From: an uncultured Saprospiraceae bacterium
Lineage (GTDB): Bacteria > Bacteroidota > Bacteroidia > Chitinophagales > Saprospiraceae
DNA length: 59,270 nt
NCBI GenBank assembly: GCA_937941095.1
Contig: CALDYJ010000003.1
Span: 1-59,270, forward strand
Direction: 5' to 3'
Shown: positions 26,783 to 38,205 of the stretch, one piece after another
How positions within the stretch are numbered: the stretch's first letter is position 1
Layout: every line of letters begins with the position of its first letter
Translations under genes and position numbers: made by a program
Notes under the pieces: generated by a model
Database searches by the model: none
Told to the model about the DNA's origin: nothing
Seen by the model: the letters and a program-made list of their open reading frames with translations, nothing else

Positions 26783-27031
26783 ATGAATATTGCAGTATTA
26801 AGTCCTGATAAGGAAATATTTAATGGTGAAATCACTTCAGTAAAAGTTCCAGGCCTAGGTGGACAATTTGAGATTTTAAAAGGCCACGCAGCAATAGTAT
26901 CTTCTTTAGGAGAAGGTACCGTAAGGATACTTAAGAAAGATGGAGATAAAATGTCTTTTACTATTGAGAAAGGTTTTATCGAGGTTTTAAATAATGAAGT
27001 TTCATTATTAGTCCAAGGACTTCAGGATTAG
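26783..27031 (+). CDS. atpC: ATP synthase F1 subunit epsilon (short form)
   Basis: An 82-residue epsilon subunit made only of the N-terminal beta-sandwich: MNIAVLSPDKEIFNGEITSV, then PGLGGQFEILKGHAAIVSSL. The C-terminal helical hairpin that in other bacteria inhibits ATP hydrolysis is missing, and the frame ends right after the sandwich. Short forms are usual in Bacteroidota. The rotor link to gamma should work, but the helix-based inhibition cannot. Transcribed with atpD and closed by a strong terminator. Confidence 0.95.
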   Translation: MNIAVLSPDKEIFNGEITSVKVPGLGGQFEILKGHAAIVSSLGEGTVRILKKDGDKMSFTIEKGFIEVLNNEVSLLVQGLQD

Positions 27032-27045
27032 GACTTAAAAAACAT

Positions 27046-27087
27046 AAAAAAGGCTCGGTTCGATTTATTTCGTTCTGAGCCTTTTTT
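27046..27087 (+). terminator. Terminator after atpDC
   Basis: The stem AAAAAGGCTC against GAGCCTTTTT is extended inward by a partly paired GGTTCG/CGTTCT region, followed by TTTTTTC. The A-run on the left means it can also stop transcription from the opposite side (the VOC gene). Confidence 0.85.
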
Positions 27088-27154
27088 CTTTTAGACAAAC
27101 TCTATTATTTCTTGAAACCATAGGTCCTTTTTTAGAATTAGAGCATTTAATCGA

Positions 27155-27586
27155 CTAATTATTAATTTCATAGAGTACAATCAAATGGCCATCAAAATCT
27201 ATAAATGCTTGCTCTGAGAATGAGAAATGATCATTGCTATCTGTTGTCAGCTCTGTAGTTTCTAAGCCAAGAGCTTTAATCTTTCCTATTACTGTAGAAA
27301 GGTTTTCTACTTTAATGACAGAAGCACTCATAATGACACCGCTTGGTTTTGGAAGTTCACAACCTTTAACTTCAGTTAGTCCCAGCGTACGTTCTTGTGT
27401 TGGACTATCAAAAGCTCCAAATCTGATTTTTGCATTTTTAGGAATTTTAAAAACTGGGTAGGAATAGGAATCATCAGCAGAATCCTTTATGTAATTAGTT
27501 TTAAAACCCAGGATGTCCCCATACACTTTTAGGGATCTTTCCATGTCAGCTACAACTAAAGTGACTCTTTTATAGAATAAGGACAT
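27155..27586 (-). CDS. VOC-superfamily (glyoxalase/bleomycin resistance-like) protein
   Basis: A 143-residue cytoplasmic protein with the paired beta-alpha-beta-beta-beta modules of the vicinal oxygen chelate fold. It starts LFYKRVTLVVADMERSLKVYGDILGFK (metal-site strand, but with Arg-Val-Thr where many have a His) and ends QAFIDFDGHLIVLYEI, where Glu is the usual C-terminal metal ligand. Usual metal ligands are only partly present. Function open: isomerase, dioxygenase or resistance-type binding protein. A single gene, converging with atpDC. Confidence 0.8.
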   Translation of the reverse strand: MSLFYKRVTLVVADMERSLKVYGDILGFKTNYIKDSADDSYSYPVFKIPKNAKIRFGAFDSPTQERTLGLTEVKGCELPKPSGVIMSASVIKVENLSTVIGKIKALGLETTELTTDSNDHFSFSEQAFIDFDGHLIVLYEINN

Positions 27587-27711
27587 ACATGTATTTTAAA
27601 TTAAAGGACTTTAAGGTTGGTAATAATTAATTAAGTTAATTAAAAATTTCAAATTTCTTTTTTACACACATAGTATATTATTTTTTTGAAATCTTACGAA
27701 TAGGTAGGCAT

Positions 27712-27743
27712 AAAAAAAAGGCAAGCTTCCGAAGAGGCTTACC
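27712..27743 (-). terminator. Terminator of katG
   Basis: On the minus strand the stem is GGTAAGCCTC, loop TTCG, GAAGCTTGCC (one G-U and one mismatch), followed by eight T residues. The UUCG-type tetraloop makes it very stable. It lies 20 bp after the katG stop. Confidence 0.85.
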
Positions 27744-27764
27744 CTGTTTTCAAAATGGTTTCAA

Positions 27765-29963
<2,199 letters not shown>

Positions 29964-30029
29964 TTACTTGCTATTTGATATGAGGAAATATTTTATTCTA
30001 AATAAGCCCGAAAGTAAAGCAATAACATC

Positions 30030-30074
30030 ATAGATAAAAACGAATAAATCTATATCTTTATCGATAATATCGAT
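30030..30074. promoter_or_regulatory. Candidate OxyR-binding region between katG and oxyR
   Basis: The katG-oxyR spacer holds two dyads: ATAGAT N12 ATCTAT (30030-30053), and ATCGAT AAT ATCGAT (30060-30074), which overlaps the oxyR ATG. LysR-type regulators bind spaced, AT-rich inverted repeats in such divergent spacers. A dyad on the start codon would favour self-repression. The match to the E. coli ATAG-N7-CTAT spacing is poor. Confidence 0.5.
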
Positions 30075-31008
30075 GACACGTAGCCAGTTAGAATACATAC
30101 TCACCTTAGATAAATTGAGAAACTTTGGCGAAGCCGCCAAGGCTTGCTTTGTGACGCAATCCACTTTAAGTGCGATGGTTGCTAAATTTGAACTTCAAAA
30201 TGGAGTAGAAGTCTTTAATCGAAATACCCGCCCCATATCCATTACTTCGGATGGAGAATTAGTCATAAAGTCTCTAAAAAATATATACCGAGAGTATCAG
30301 CTGCTTGATGAAAAGATAAATGAAATTAAAGGTTATGAGATAGGACAGCTAAGCATCGCCTGCATACCTACTGTTGCTCCTTACCTTTATCCTTTAGTGC
30401 TCAATATTATTTCTGAGCGTTTTCCAAAGGTAAATTTCAAAATTTTCGAATTGACTACTGAAACTATGGTTGATGAACTTGTAGCTGGAAACATTGATAT
30501 TGGCATTGCTTCAACTCCTTTGGAGCATAAGGAATTAAAAGAATTTGACCTCTATGAGGAGGACTTTGTTATTTACGATTGCGGGAATAAAACGAAGTCA
30601 AAAAGGTTTAAAGTTTCAGATATTGATTTGGATCGCTTGTGGCTTTTGGAAGAAGGACATTGCCTCAGAAACCAAGTAGGCAAAATTTGTGAAATGAGGC
30701 AAAAGAAAAAAATGAAAGGAAATTTAGTTTACAGTTGTGGTAGTATTTATACATTGATTGAAATGGTTAAAAAAAATAATGGAGTAACCTTATTGCCTAG
30801 ATTAGCTTTGGTTAATAATACAGAGTTGAAAACAGATAACATCTACAATCTGTCAAAACCAGTACCTTCGAGAAAAATAGGTTTTATATGCCATAAAAAT
30901 TTCTCAAAAAACAGATTGATAAAATCGCTAGCTAAAATTGTGGAAGTAAACGTCAAAATTCATCTAGGGGCTAAAAGCAAAGGATCATTCATTGTTAGTC
31001 CTTTTTAA
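30073..31008 (+). CDS. oxyR: LysR-family peroxide sensor OxyR
   Basis: A 311-residue transcription factor. The N-terminal winged helix-turn-helix: QLEYILTLDKLRNFGEAAKACFVTQSTLSAMVAKFE (motifs listed as family signature, positions 5-40). The effector domain carries Cys197 and Cys206 in HCLRNQVGKIC, matching Cys199 and Cys208 of E. coli OxyR, including the eight-residue spacing; these form the disulfide on peroxide contact. Later LLPRLALVN is a conserved OxyR-like strand. Placed divergently from katG, its textbook target. The ATG overlaps one half of a tandem ATCGAT dyad. Confidence 0.93.
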   Translation: MTRSQLEYILTLDKLRNFGEAAKACFVTQSTLSAMVAKFELQNGVEVFNRNTRPISITSDGELVIKSLKNIYREYQLLDEKINEIKGYEIGQLSIACIPTVAPYLYPLVLNIISERFPKVNFKIFELTTETMVDELVAGNIDIGIASTPLEHKELKEFDLYEEDFVIYDCGNKTKSKRFKVSDIDLDRLWLLEEGHCLRNQVGKICEMRQKKKMKGNLVYSCGSIYTLIEMVKKNNGVTLLPRLALVNNTELKTDNIYNLSKPVPSRKIGFICHKNFSKNRLIKSLAKIVEVNVKIHLGAKSKGSFIVSPF

Positions 31009-31179
31009 GCTTAAGAGTTTGTATCGATTAAAGGAAGTTCTAGTATGTAAGAAACTGTCTTAATTAAGAAGCTTTTCCTTTTTCTTTGTGCTAATGTATG
31101 TGCGTAATATCTTGATATTGCTTGCAAATATTTTTGAGTCTAAAAGTTTGTAGGCCATGCAGTAATCGTAAAAAACGAT

Positions 31180-31215
31180 AAAGATTCCAATAGAAAAAAG
31201 AAGAGTTGAGTTGAA
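31180..31215 (+). repeat. Direct repeat copy A (bounds the secreted-protein block)
   Basis: Begins AAAGATTCCAATAG and continues to GTTGAA. The first 27 bp are identical to copy B at 38206-38232 and the full 36 bp differ at two positions. The copies are 7,026 bp apart, same orientation, and both lie 3' of a stop codon. Confidence 0.8.
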
Positions 31216-31412
31216 GGGTTAAGGCAGAAGTTCTAAAATTTAAATGCAAGAACTGATTTAACCCTTTTCCCTACTTCCATTTAATGAAATATACTTCGGA
31301 GAACAATGCTGTTGTACAAAACTGCTATTAATTCTTTGTGATTATTCAATCACCAAACATCAGTTGCTGTTCAATAGACAAAGCAAGTAATGCAATCAAA
31401 TTTGGTTAAAAT

Positions 31413-31442
31413 ATACCGAATATAAAATAAATCATACCGAAT
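31413..31442 (+). promoter_or_regulatory. Twin ATACCGAAT motifs 21 bp apart
   Basis: Two identical 9-bp words in direct orientation with start-to-start spacing of 21 bp, two helical turns, 150-180 bp upstream of the protease gene. The layout is like the direct-repeat sites of OmpR-type response regulators. No regulator is adjacent. Confidence 0.35.
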
Positions 31443-31595
31443 CTGAAGTCTTGTTGCTAAGGAAAATATATTTTACTAAGTTTAGCAAGTTCATATCAAT
31501 AATTCGTAAAATCAATAAAACATAACTTTTTCAACGCTTCAAGAAAAATTTAATTTAACTGCTAAAATATTTTTTCACAATTAATATATTAAACA

Positions 31596-34500
31596 ATGAA
31601 AACCGAATTATCTCTTTTTTATAAGCAATTAGGCTTATTAATATTTTTCTCATTGTATTCAATGATTTCTCAAGCTCAAGAAGAATATTTAATAGCTAAA
31701 TTGACCGATTCTTCAATCCAAAAAACATCTACTGCACAGACAAACAATTCTATTTTAAACCAAATTTTTGTTAACAACCAAGTTTATGAGTATGATATAC
31801 TAATTGCAGAAAACTATCCAGGTTTTGAAAATCTTTATTATTTCTTGCTCAATGGAAATATCAATAATTTAATTAGAGATTTGAACAATATTGGATATTT
31901 TATTGATTTTGAAAAAGAATATGTTGCTCTTCCTGCGAGTTGCTTTGAATGCCCGGATCCACCATTTGTAGTGAATGATCCTGAAACCAATAATAACTAT
32001 GCCTGGGACCAAATAAATGCATTTTGTGCTTGGGACATTACTAGCGGAAATCCAGATGTAAATTTGGCTATTATTGATGAAGGTGTCGATATTAGCCACG
32101 ATGATTTAGATGGAAATATTAGTGTATTTCCAATAGGGCAAAATTGTACTGGAAATCACGGGACGCCAGGTTTTGGGACAATTGGTGCAATAGCTAATAA
32201 TAATTTATGTGTGACTGGAATAGCCAATGATTGTACTTTAAATGCATTTTGTACAACGAATGGAGTTTCTATTCAAAATCAAATATTAAACGCAGCAATG
32301 GCTGGAAACCGAGTCATAAATATAAGTTTTCAACAAAGAAGACCTAATTGCGATCCAAATGGCAATTCTACAATGAGAAATGCTGTGGAAACTGCAATTG
32401 AACTGGGGGCATTTGTTGTATTCTCCGCAGGAAATTTTGAAAATGAATTTAGCTGGTGCGAAGCAACCGCACTTGACGGATGTATTCAGGTTGCATCTGC
32501 TGAACGTTTTATAGAAAATGGTGTGGAATTTAACGAGATTGACCATACTACTTTACCTTCTCAAAATACTGGCACAAAAAATCAATTCGTGGATTTAAGT
32601 GCACCTGGAAGAAGAGTGATGGTTTTAAGGGAAGATCCGCCAAATTCTTGCAGTTTAACTTTGGGACCATCTTCCTCAACAAGTGCTCCTTTTGTTTCTG
32701 GAATTGCGGGTTTAATGATTTCTGAGGCAAACTGTATAGAACCTGAAATGATTGAGGCAATTTTAAAAGAAACTGTTACACCATACATCACCTCTAATAA
32801 TTTATTTCCTGGTAGGGTAGGAACAGGTATAGTAAACGCATTTAATGCAGTACGTGGAGCAGGAGGAGATTTTGATCCTATTAGTGGTGGTGAAACAAGA
32901 ATCTGGACTCAGGATCATTATTTAGGTTGTGATTTATATGTAGAAGATAAATCAACATTGATAATAGATGGGATAAACGTATTCATAGATGAAGGAGTAA
33001 GGATTATAGTTGGTGATGGATCAAAGTTGATAATTCGTAATACTATTTGGAATCGTGGTAGACTAACAAATTCTTCAAATTATTGTTTAGGTGAGGAAGA
33101 TAAATTGTGGGGTGGTATTGAAGTATGGGGAGGGGGTACAGTTGAAATTTCAAATTCTGATATAGAGCATGCAAATACAGGTATAAAAGTATGGCATAAT
33201 GCAAAGGTTATAGCCGACAAGGCTCATTTTATAAATAATAGGAAAGGGGTAGAATTCATAGGAGGAGGAGGAGCTAGAGGATATACAAGCAAAAGTACAT
33301 TTACAAAGTGTGATTTTTATGTGAATGATGAATTTCTAATTCCAAACTTAGATGCGCACATATCAATGTGGGCGGTAAAAGGAATAAATATAAATGGTTG
33401 TAAGTTTTCTAATAATATGTCAAACGCTATAGAATATATCAACAGAGGAGATGGTATTAGAAGTTTGGATGCTTCCTATTCTGTAGATGATTATTATATT
33501 GGAATTCAAGAAAAAGATAGACGTACTATTTTTGAAAGATTATACCAAGGCATAGATGCAAGCAATTCGTCCTATATGAGGACTTTTAGCGTAAAAGATA
33601 CAGATTTTCACGAAAATCAATTTGGAATGCATATAAGTGGAGTTGATGGTATAAATGTTACAGGTAATGAATTTAAGATTGGAATTGCTAATGAAGATAT
33701 GATAAGTGCTGGAATTTTTGAAGGAATACGTTTAATTAAATGCAGTGGCTATACAATTTCCCATAATGATTTTTTAAAATGCAGGCAAACTATTGGTGTG
33801 ATAACACCAAGTGGAATCAAATATAATTATTGCGATAACATTGGAACTAATATTATAGATTCAGGTGAAGAACCCAATTTGATAAATGGAAATTATTTTG
33901 AAGCTTTGAAAAGAGGAAATAGAGCTATTTGGCAAAATAGAAATGAAGACTTTAATTATGTTGGACTTCAATATCTTTGCAATGATTTTATAGGAAATGA
34001 AAGGGACATATCAATAGAGCTAGACATGAATTATGGAAATGCACAAGGCGTATCTATTCATCAAGGTGACATTATTCCAGAAAGCCCTGCAGGAAATTGT
34101 TTTGAAGAAAGCGAATCAAACATTATAAATGAAGTATCTCCAACAATTGATTATTATCATAAAGGAGGTATTTGTAAAATACCTGAGGTTGTAGAAATGG
34201 TGAAACCAGTTGAACTTGCTGGAGGAGATGAATCATGTCATTTAGTGCCGGGAGACCCAGGTGATCCAGACGATCCAGATGATCCGAACCCATGTCCTGA
34301 ATTTGAAATAAGTTGCTTAAGAAGTAATTTAATTGGAATAATAAGTGAAAAAGAAACGGCTTTGTCAAGTTTATCAAATCTTATAGATAATGGTAATACC
34401 CAAAATATGATCATAAGCATACAAACCAACCATGCACAAGAAGTAATAAATGATATCCAAAATATTTCACCTTTTCTTTCCATTGATGCTACAATTGAAT

Positions 34501-35414
34501 TAATATCTCAAGTTGGAGACCGATTTACAGAAGGAGAAGTTGTTACAATGCTACAACAAAATCCTGATGTTTTAAATCATTCAAAAGTATTTGACCTTAT
34601 CTTCAAAACAGGACATTGGCTCCCAGAAAATATAAGCCATTTAAGAAATTCAATGAGAAATGAAACCCCAAGAACAGTTTTGGTGACACAAATTAGTAAA
34701 TTGGAGAATGAGATTATAAATCTGAGAAGGTATGTATTGAAAGAATTATTTAAATCAGAAGAGGTTGATCACGAAGAAGTTGATTACTGGTTGAGAACTG
34801 ACATGAGATACAGAAATGAAGTAAAACGCATTCAGCATTCTTTTATGCATGGAAATTATGCAGAAGGCATGTCAATTATTTCCAGTATAAACGTTGATGA
34901 ATATGCAGAAGGTCCAGATCAGGAAGAATGGATATCATTTGTAGAATTAAAGATAATAGAAAGAGAAGCAGAACAAGAATATGAGAATTATAAAAATATG
35001 GAAGAATCCACTAGACAGATCTTAATTGCAAAAGCGCAAAATTTAACAGGATACTCCGGTATACATTCTGCAAATATTTTGAACTACTTCTTCAATGAAG
35101 ATTATAGAATTAATGATCCAAGTGTATCTGATTCTCCACAATTTAGGAAATCAACAATGCAGGTTGATAAAAAGAATAATGAAAGTTTAATTTATCCAAA
35201 TCCCACAAAGGAGTCAGTAACAATCAATTTACAAGGATTTAGTGAAGTAGTTATCCATTTGATAAATTCGAATGGTCAGCTTATTAAGTCGATCACACAG
35301 AACGATCAAGAGTTATACTTTATGAAGCTCGATGGTTTAGAAAAAGGAATATATTATGTGAGTATATGTCCAAAAGGCAACAAAAAGATTATTGAAAAAT
35401 TGATAGTTTTATAA
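31596..35414 (+). CDS. Secreted subtilisin-like protease with beta-helix and T9SS sorting domain
   Basis: A 1272-residue protein: signal peptide (about 10-27), propeptide-like part, subtilisin (S8) domain (about 135-420), right-handed beta-helix region (about 430-870), a Pro/Asp-rich linker (PGDPGDPDDPDDPNP), a helical region (about 930-1160), and a C-terminal type A sorting domain (from about 1195: YPNPTKESVTINL). The triad is complete: Asp161 (AIIDEGVD), His188 (NHGTPGFG), Ser361 (SSSTSAPFVSG), with oxyanion Asn280 (SAGNFE). The Ser motif is SSSTSAP rather than GTSMAAP. Many Cys pairs suggest disulfides in the mature domain. Likely an extracellular or surface protease with a carbohydrate- or surface-binding helix. 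First of three cargo genes in the repeat-bounded block. Confidence 0.9.
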   Translation: MKTELSLFYKQLGLLIFFSLYSMISQAQEEYLIAKLTDSSIQKTSTAQTNNSILNQIFVNNQVYEYDILIAENYPGFENLYYFLLNGNINNLIRDLNNIGYFIDFEKEYVALPASCFECPDPPFVVNDPETNNNYAWDQINAFCAWDITSGNPDVNLAIIDEGVDISHDDLDGNISVFPIGQNCTGNHGTPGFGTIGAIANNNLCVTGIANDCTLNAFCTTNGVSIQNQILNAAMAGNRVINISFQQRRPNCDPNGNSTMRNAVETAIELGAFVVFSAGNFENEFSWCEATALDGCIQVASAERFIENGVEFNEIDHTTLPSQNTGTKNQFVDLSAPGRRVMVLREDPPNSCSLTLGPSSSTSAPFVSGIAGLMISEANCIEPEMIEAILKETVTPYITSNNLFPGRVGTGIVNAFNAVRGAGGDFDPISGGETRIWTQDHYLGCDLYVEDKSTLIIDGINVFIDEGVRIIVGDGSKLIIRNTIWNRGRLTNSSNYCLGEEDKLWGGIEVWGGGTVEISNSDIEHANTGIKVWHNAKVIADKAHFINNRKGVEFIGGGGARGYTSKSTFTKCDFYVNDEFLIPNLDAHISMWAVKGININGCKFSNNMSNAIEYINRGDGIRSLDASYSVDDYYIGIQEKDRRTIFERLYQGIDASNSSYMRTFSVKDTDFHENQFGMHISGVDGINVTGNEFKIGIANEDMISAGIFEGIRLIKCSGYTISHNDFLKCRQTIGVITPSGIKYNYCDNIGTNIIDSGEEPNLINGNYFEALKRGNRAIWQNRNEDFNYVGLQYLCNDFIGNERDISIELDMNYGNAQGVSIHQGDIIPESPAGNCFEESESNIINEVSPTIDYYHKGGICKIPEVVEMVKPVELAGGDESCHLVPGDPGDPDDPDDPNPCPEFEISCLRSNLIGIISEKETALSSLSNLIDNGNTQNMIISIQTNHAQEVINDIQNISPFLSIDATIELISQVGDRFTEGEVVTMLQQNPDVLNHSKVFDLIFKTGHWLPENISHLRNSMRNETPRTVLVTQISKLENEIINLRRYVLKELFKSEEVDHEEVDYWLRTDMRYRNEVKRIQHSFMHGNYAEGMSIISSINVDEYAEGPDQEEWISFVELKIIEREAEQEYENYKNMEESTRQILIAKAQNLTGYSGIHSANILNYFFNEDYRINDPSVSDSPQFRKSTMQVDKKNNESLIYPNPTKESVTINLQGFSEVVIHLINSNGQLIKSITQNDQELYFMKLDGLEKGIYYVSICPKGNKKIIEKLIVL

Positions 35415-35431
35415 TACCCGCTTAAAACAAT

Positions 35432-35470
35432 AGACGGATTCAGGTAAGTCACACTTGAATCTGTCTTTTA
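35432..35470 (+). terminator. Terminator after the protease gene
   Basis: Arms AGACGGATTCA and TGAATCTGTCT pair with one mismatch around a GG-TAAGTCACACT loop, then TTTAAAT. The T-run is short, so read-through into the next cargo gene (15 bp downstream) is likely. Confidence 0.55.
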
Positions 35471-35484
35471 AATAATAGATATAA

Positions 35485-37083
35485 ATGAAACAAGCCATAG
35501 TTTTTTTATTCCTATATTCCTTATATTTTAGCATAAATGCTCAAATTACCTTCAATAGGGCAGACCACTTATCAGACAATACTTTAGGACGAAGTGTGAT
35601 CGAAATGGGTGATTCATATTATGTTTCTGGTGTTTATGTAGATGATGTAGATTCTTTAAAATATGCAGTAGGCTCTTTTCTTATTGAATACGATATAAAT
35701 GGCGAATTGGAAAATGAACATATTTTTATTGATAGTAGCCTTACATTTCATTATAGGAACCAAATAAACAATCTGACTTTACTTAAAGATGGAACCTTCA
35801 TGGTATCAGGAAACAGAGAAGACCTTGATGATGGGGATGCAGATCCTTACTTAATGAAAATATCTTTGCAAGGAAATGAAATTTATAAACGAATTTTAGA
35901 AAGCGAATTTGAAAATCAAGGTTTTGAACTAACTTCTGATTTTATAGAACTTAATAATGGAGATGTTTTAACAGCAACCAGATGTGAAAGAGATGATCAA
36001 GGACAATATCCAGTGACGGAGATATGTTTGTACAAGTTTGATGCTGCAGGAAATTTCCTTTGGTATAAAAGTATTCAAGATTCTGAGAGAACAGACTTTG
36101 TTGGAGATATGCAAATAATGCCTAATGGGAATGTCATGCTTTTTGGGGGTAAAAACTATGCACATTCTGGAAATAGTGCTCGTACACACGCAAGTTTAAC
36201 TGAAATTGATACAGCAGGCGAGTTTATTTCGCAATGGCTTTCTCCTATTGAAGATTCATTGAATTGGTCCTATTCTGGGACTATTGCTGATGATGGCAAT
36301 TATATTTTTACAACAGGAACCCAAATATTTCTAAATCAAGGTACAAGGTTGAATGATCCGATTATTAAAAAATTGGACAAAGAATATAATCCAGTTTGGG
36401 AAAATATATATTTCAAAGCTAGAGACACTCTTTATTCACCTACTATAAGATATAACAAAATAATCAATCTTAGGGATGAGAATACATATGTAGCATGTGG
36501 AGCTTTTCACACTGGGTTTCCAGATGCTACGGATGGCAACCATTCAGAAAGTTATGGTTGGCTCGTAAAAATTAATGATAATGGTGAATTTTTATGGAAG
36601 AGGCATTACCAATTTTTTAAACCTGAGGAAACTTTATATGAAAATCATTATTTCCAAGATGTTTTTGAAACGAATGATTTTGGTTTTATAGCTTGTGGTG
36701 AAGCCACTCCTCAGGATTTTAGCCCAGTATTTGAACCAAAAAGATCTTGGTTAGTCAAGATGGATGAATATGGATGTCTGGTGCCTGGATGTCAAGAAGA
36801 AGACCCTAATTCAATTGATGAGCTTGATTTTGAGGTACAGTTGAAAACTTTCCCTAACCCAACAACTGATGTTTTAAATGTTTTTTTAAAAGGGATTCAA
36901 GCAGACAAAGATTATCAAGTGAAATTAATTAATTCACAAGGGAAATGCTTGAGTACTATATACCCTAAAATTGATGGACTTACTTTGATTATTGATATGA
37001 TTGGTTTACCTCCAGGGCCTTATTTTCTTCAACTGAGAAATGAGATTGGACAATCTAAAACGGTCAAAGTTGTTAAACAATAA
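35485..37083 (+). CDS. T9SS type A cargo protein of unknown function
   Basis: A 532-residue exported protein: signal peptide (AIVFLFLYSLYFSINAQ), a body of repeated blade-like segments (for example LLKDGTFMVSGNREDLDDG, IMPNGNVMLFGGKNY, ISDDGNY-type turns; each with a G-x-Asp-G-x-hydrophobic pattern) that suggests a beta-propeller, then a type A sorting domain (from about 452: TFPNPTTDVLNVFL, ending LRNEIGQSKTVKVVKQ). Propeller proteins of this kind often describe 'delta-60 repeat' or similar surface proteins. Activity unknown. It is 70 bp after the protease gene and 62 bp before the next cargo gene, so the three probably share a transcript. Confidence 0.8.
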   Translation: MKQAIVFLFLYSLYFSINAQITFNRADHLSDNTLGRSVIEMGDSYYVSGVYVDDVDSLKYAVGSFLIEYDINGELENEHIFIDSSLTFHYRNQINNLTLLKDGTFMVSGNREDLDDGDADPYLMKISLQGNEIYKRILESEFENQGFELTSDFIELNNGDVLTATRCERDDQGQYPVTEICLYKFDAAGNFLWYKSIQDSERTDFVGDMQIMPNGNVMLFGGKNYAHSGNSARTHASLTEIDTAGEFISQWLSPIEDSLNWSYSGTIADDGNYIFTTGTQIFLNQGTRLNDPIIKKLDKEYNPVWENIYFKARDTLYSPTIRYNKIINLRDENTYVACGAFHTGFPDATDGNHSESYGWLVKINDNGEFLWKRHYQFFKPEETLYENHYFQDVFETNDFGFIACGEATPQDFSPVFEPKRSWLVKMDEYGCLVPGCQEEDPNSIDELDFEVQLKTFPNPTTDVLNVFLKGIQADKDYQVKLINSQGKCLSTIYPKIDGLTLIIDMIGLPPGPYFLQLRNEIGQSKTVKVVKQ

Positions 37084-37145
37084 ATTCTTTCGGACAAAAA
37101 ATTATTTAGAGGCTGGAAGTTTAATTAAATTAAAAATGGAAGATT

Positions 37146-38123
37146 ATGAAAAACCTGAAGCCTGCAATCTACTTTATTCTTTTTTGCATAAGTTTTGGTC
37201 AAACTGTTGCTCAAGATGATTACATTCCAATAATAAAAGAGAATTCATATTGGTTCATCGAAAATCAACCTGGTGCTGCTTACTTAGAACCCACCTCTAA
37301 TGTTAATATCGAATATTTTAGTTTTGGATTTAGAGGAGATACAATTATTGAAAACAAAGCATATAAAAAATTATGGTACAAGAAGTATAATGATTTCATC
37401 GAAAAGTTTTTTGACAATGGTTTTTCAAAAACAGGTGTTATGTCCTATATGAGGGAAGACATTGAAGAAAAAAAAGTTTATGCGATTTACACTGGAGAAG
37501 GATATCCTGGGAATTGTGATATTGGCAAAGAAATATTAATATTCGATTTTAATGTTGAGATAGGCGATACTGTTCAGACTTCGTGTATTTACAAAAATTC
37601 ACCAATAAGAATCATCAGCACCATAAATAATTATGAATCGTTTGGATTTAATTTTCGTGTTTACACATTAAAACCGATGATCGACAATGGAGATGACATT
37701 GATGCTTATATGATTGAAGGCATGGGAGGTAGATCTGGACCAATTGGACCATTACACACTTCCATTATGGTAGCCACTGGTGGCACTCTTTTATATCATC
37801 TATGCTTTGACGAAGAACAAAATTGTTTAGACCAAATAGTAAGTGAGCATGAAGTTTTAGGCATAAATAGTTTAGGTGTTTGGCCAAATCCAACAAATGA
37901 CAAAATCAATATCGATCTCCAAACCATTGACTTTAATCACCATACTAAAGTTTCAATTTTTATAAAAAACATTAATGGTCGGACTTTGCTATCAAAATCA
38001 TTAGAAAATATAAATCATTCGGAATCAATTGATGTTAATGAACTAGCAAAAGGGATTTATATAATTGAAATATTTGAACACAAAAAGAGAAGGAAGCATG
38101 TTTCAAGGTTTATCAAAATATAA
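37146..38123 (+). CDS. T9SS type A cargo protein of unknown function
   Basis: A 325-residue exported protein: signal peptide (AIYFILFCISFGQTVAQ), about 215 residues of unrecognised body with a WFIENQPGAAY start, FRGDTIIENKAYKKLWY and VEIGDTVQTSC segments, and a type A sorting domain (from about 243: VWPNPTNDKINIDLQ, ending KHVSRFIKI). The DTIIENKAYKKL / IGDTV pattern recurs in many Bacteroidota secreted proteins where it precedes the sorting domain. Last gene of the three-gene block; no terminator was found, but copy B of the bounding direct repeat begins 83 bp after the stop. Confidence 0.8.
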   Translation: MKNLKPAIYFILFCISFGQTVAQDDYIPIIKENSYWFIENQPGAAYLEPTSNVNIEYFSFGFRGDTIIENKAYKKLWYKKYNDFIEKFFDNGFSKTGVMSYMREDIEEKKVYAIYTGEGYPGNCDIGKEILIFDFNVEIGDTVQTSCIYKNSPIRIISTINNYESFGFNFRVYTLKPMIDNGDDIDAYMIEGMGGRSGPIGPLHTSIMVATGGTLLYHLCFDEEQNCLDQIVSEHEVLGINSLGVWPNPTNDKINIDLQTIDFNHHTKVSIFIKNINGRTLLSKSLENINHSESIDVNELAKGIYIIEIFEHKKRRKHVSRFIKI

Positions 38124-38205
38124 GAGTAAAAAGATCTTTTTCTTTATGTTTTGACCTATCAGAAAAGGTCGTGTAATTAGGTAATGAAAATACTTCCACT
38201 TAAAA

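Larger units (their letters stand above)
31009..31595. other. 587-bp gene-free region after oxyR
   Basis: No coding frame is supported. It contains copy A of a 36-bp direct repeat (31180-31215), directly followed by an imperfect hairpin (31216-31264; arms GGGTTAA...CAG...TTCT and AGAACTG...TTAACCC). Further on are two ATACCGAAT words 21 bp apart (31413 and 31434). The last 130 bp are very AT-rich and presumably hold the promoter of the protease gene. Confidence 0.6.
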
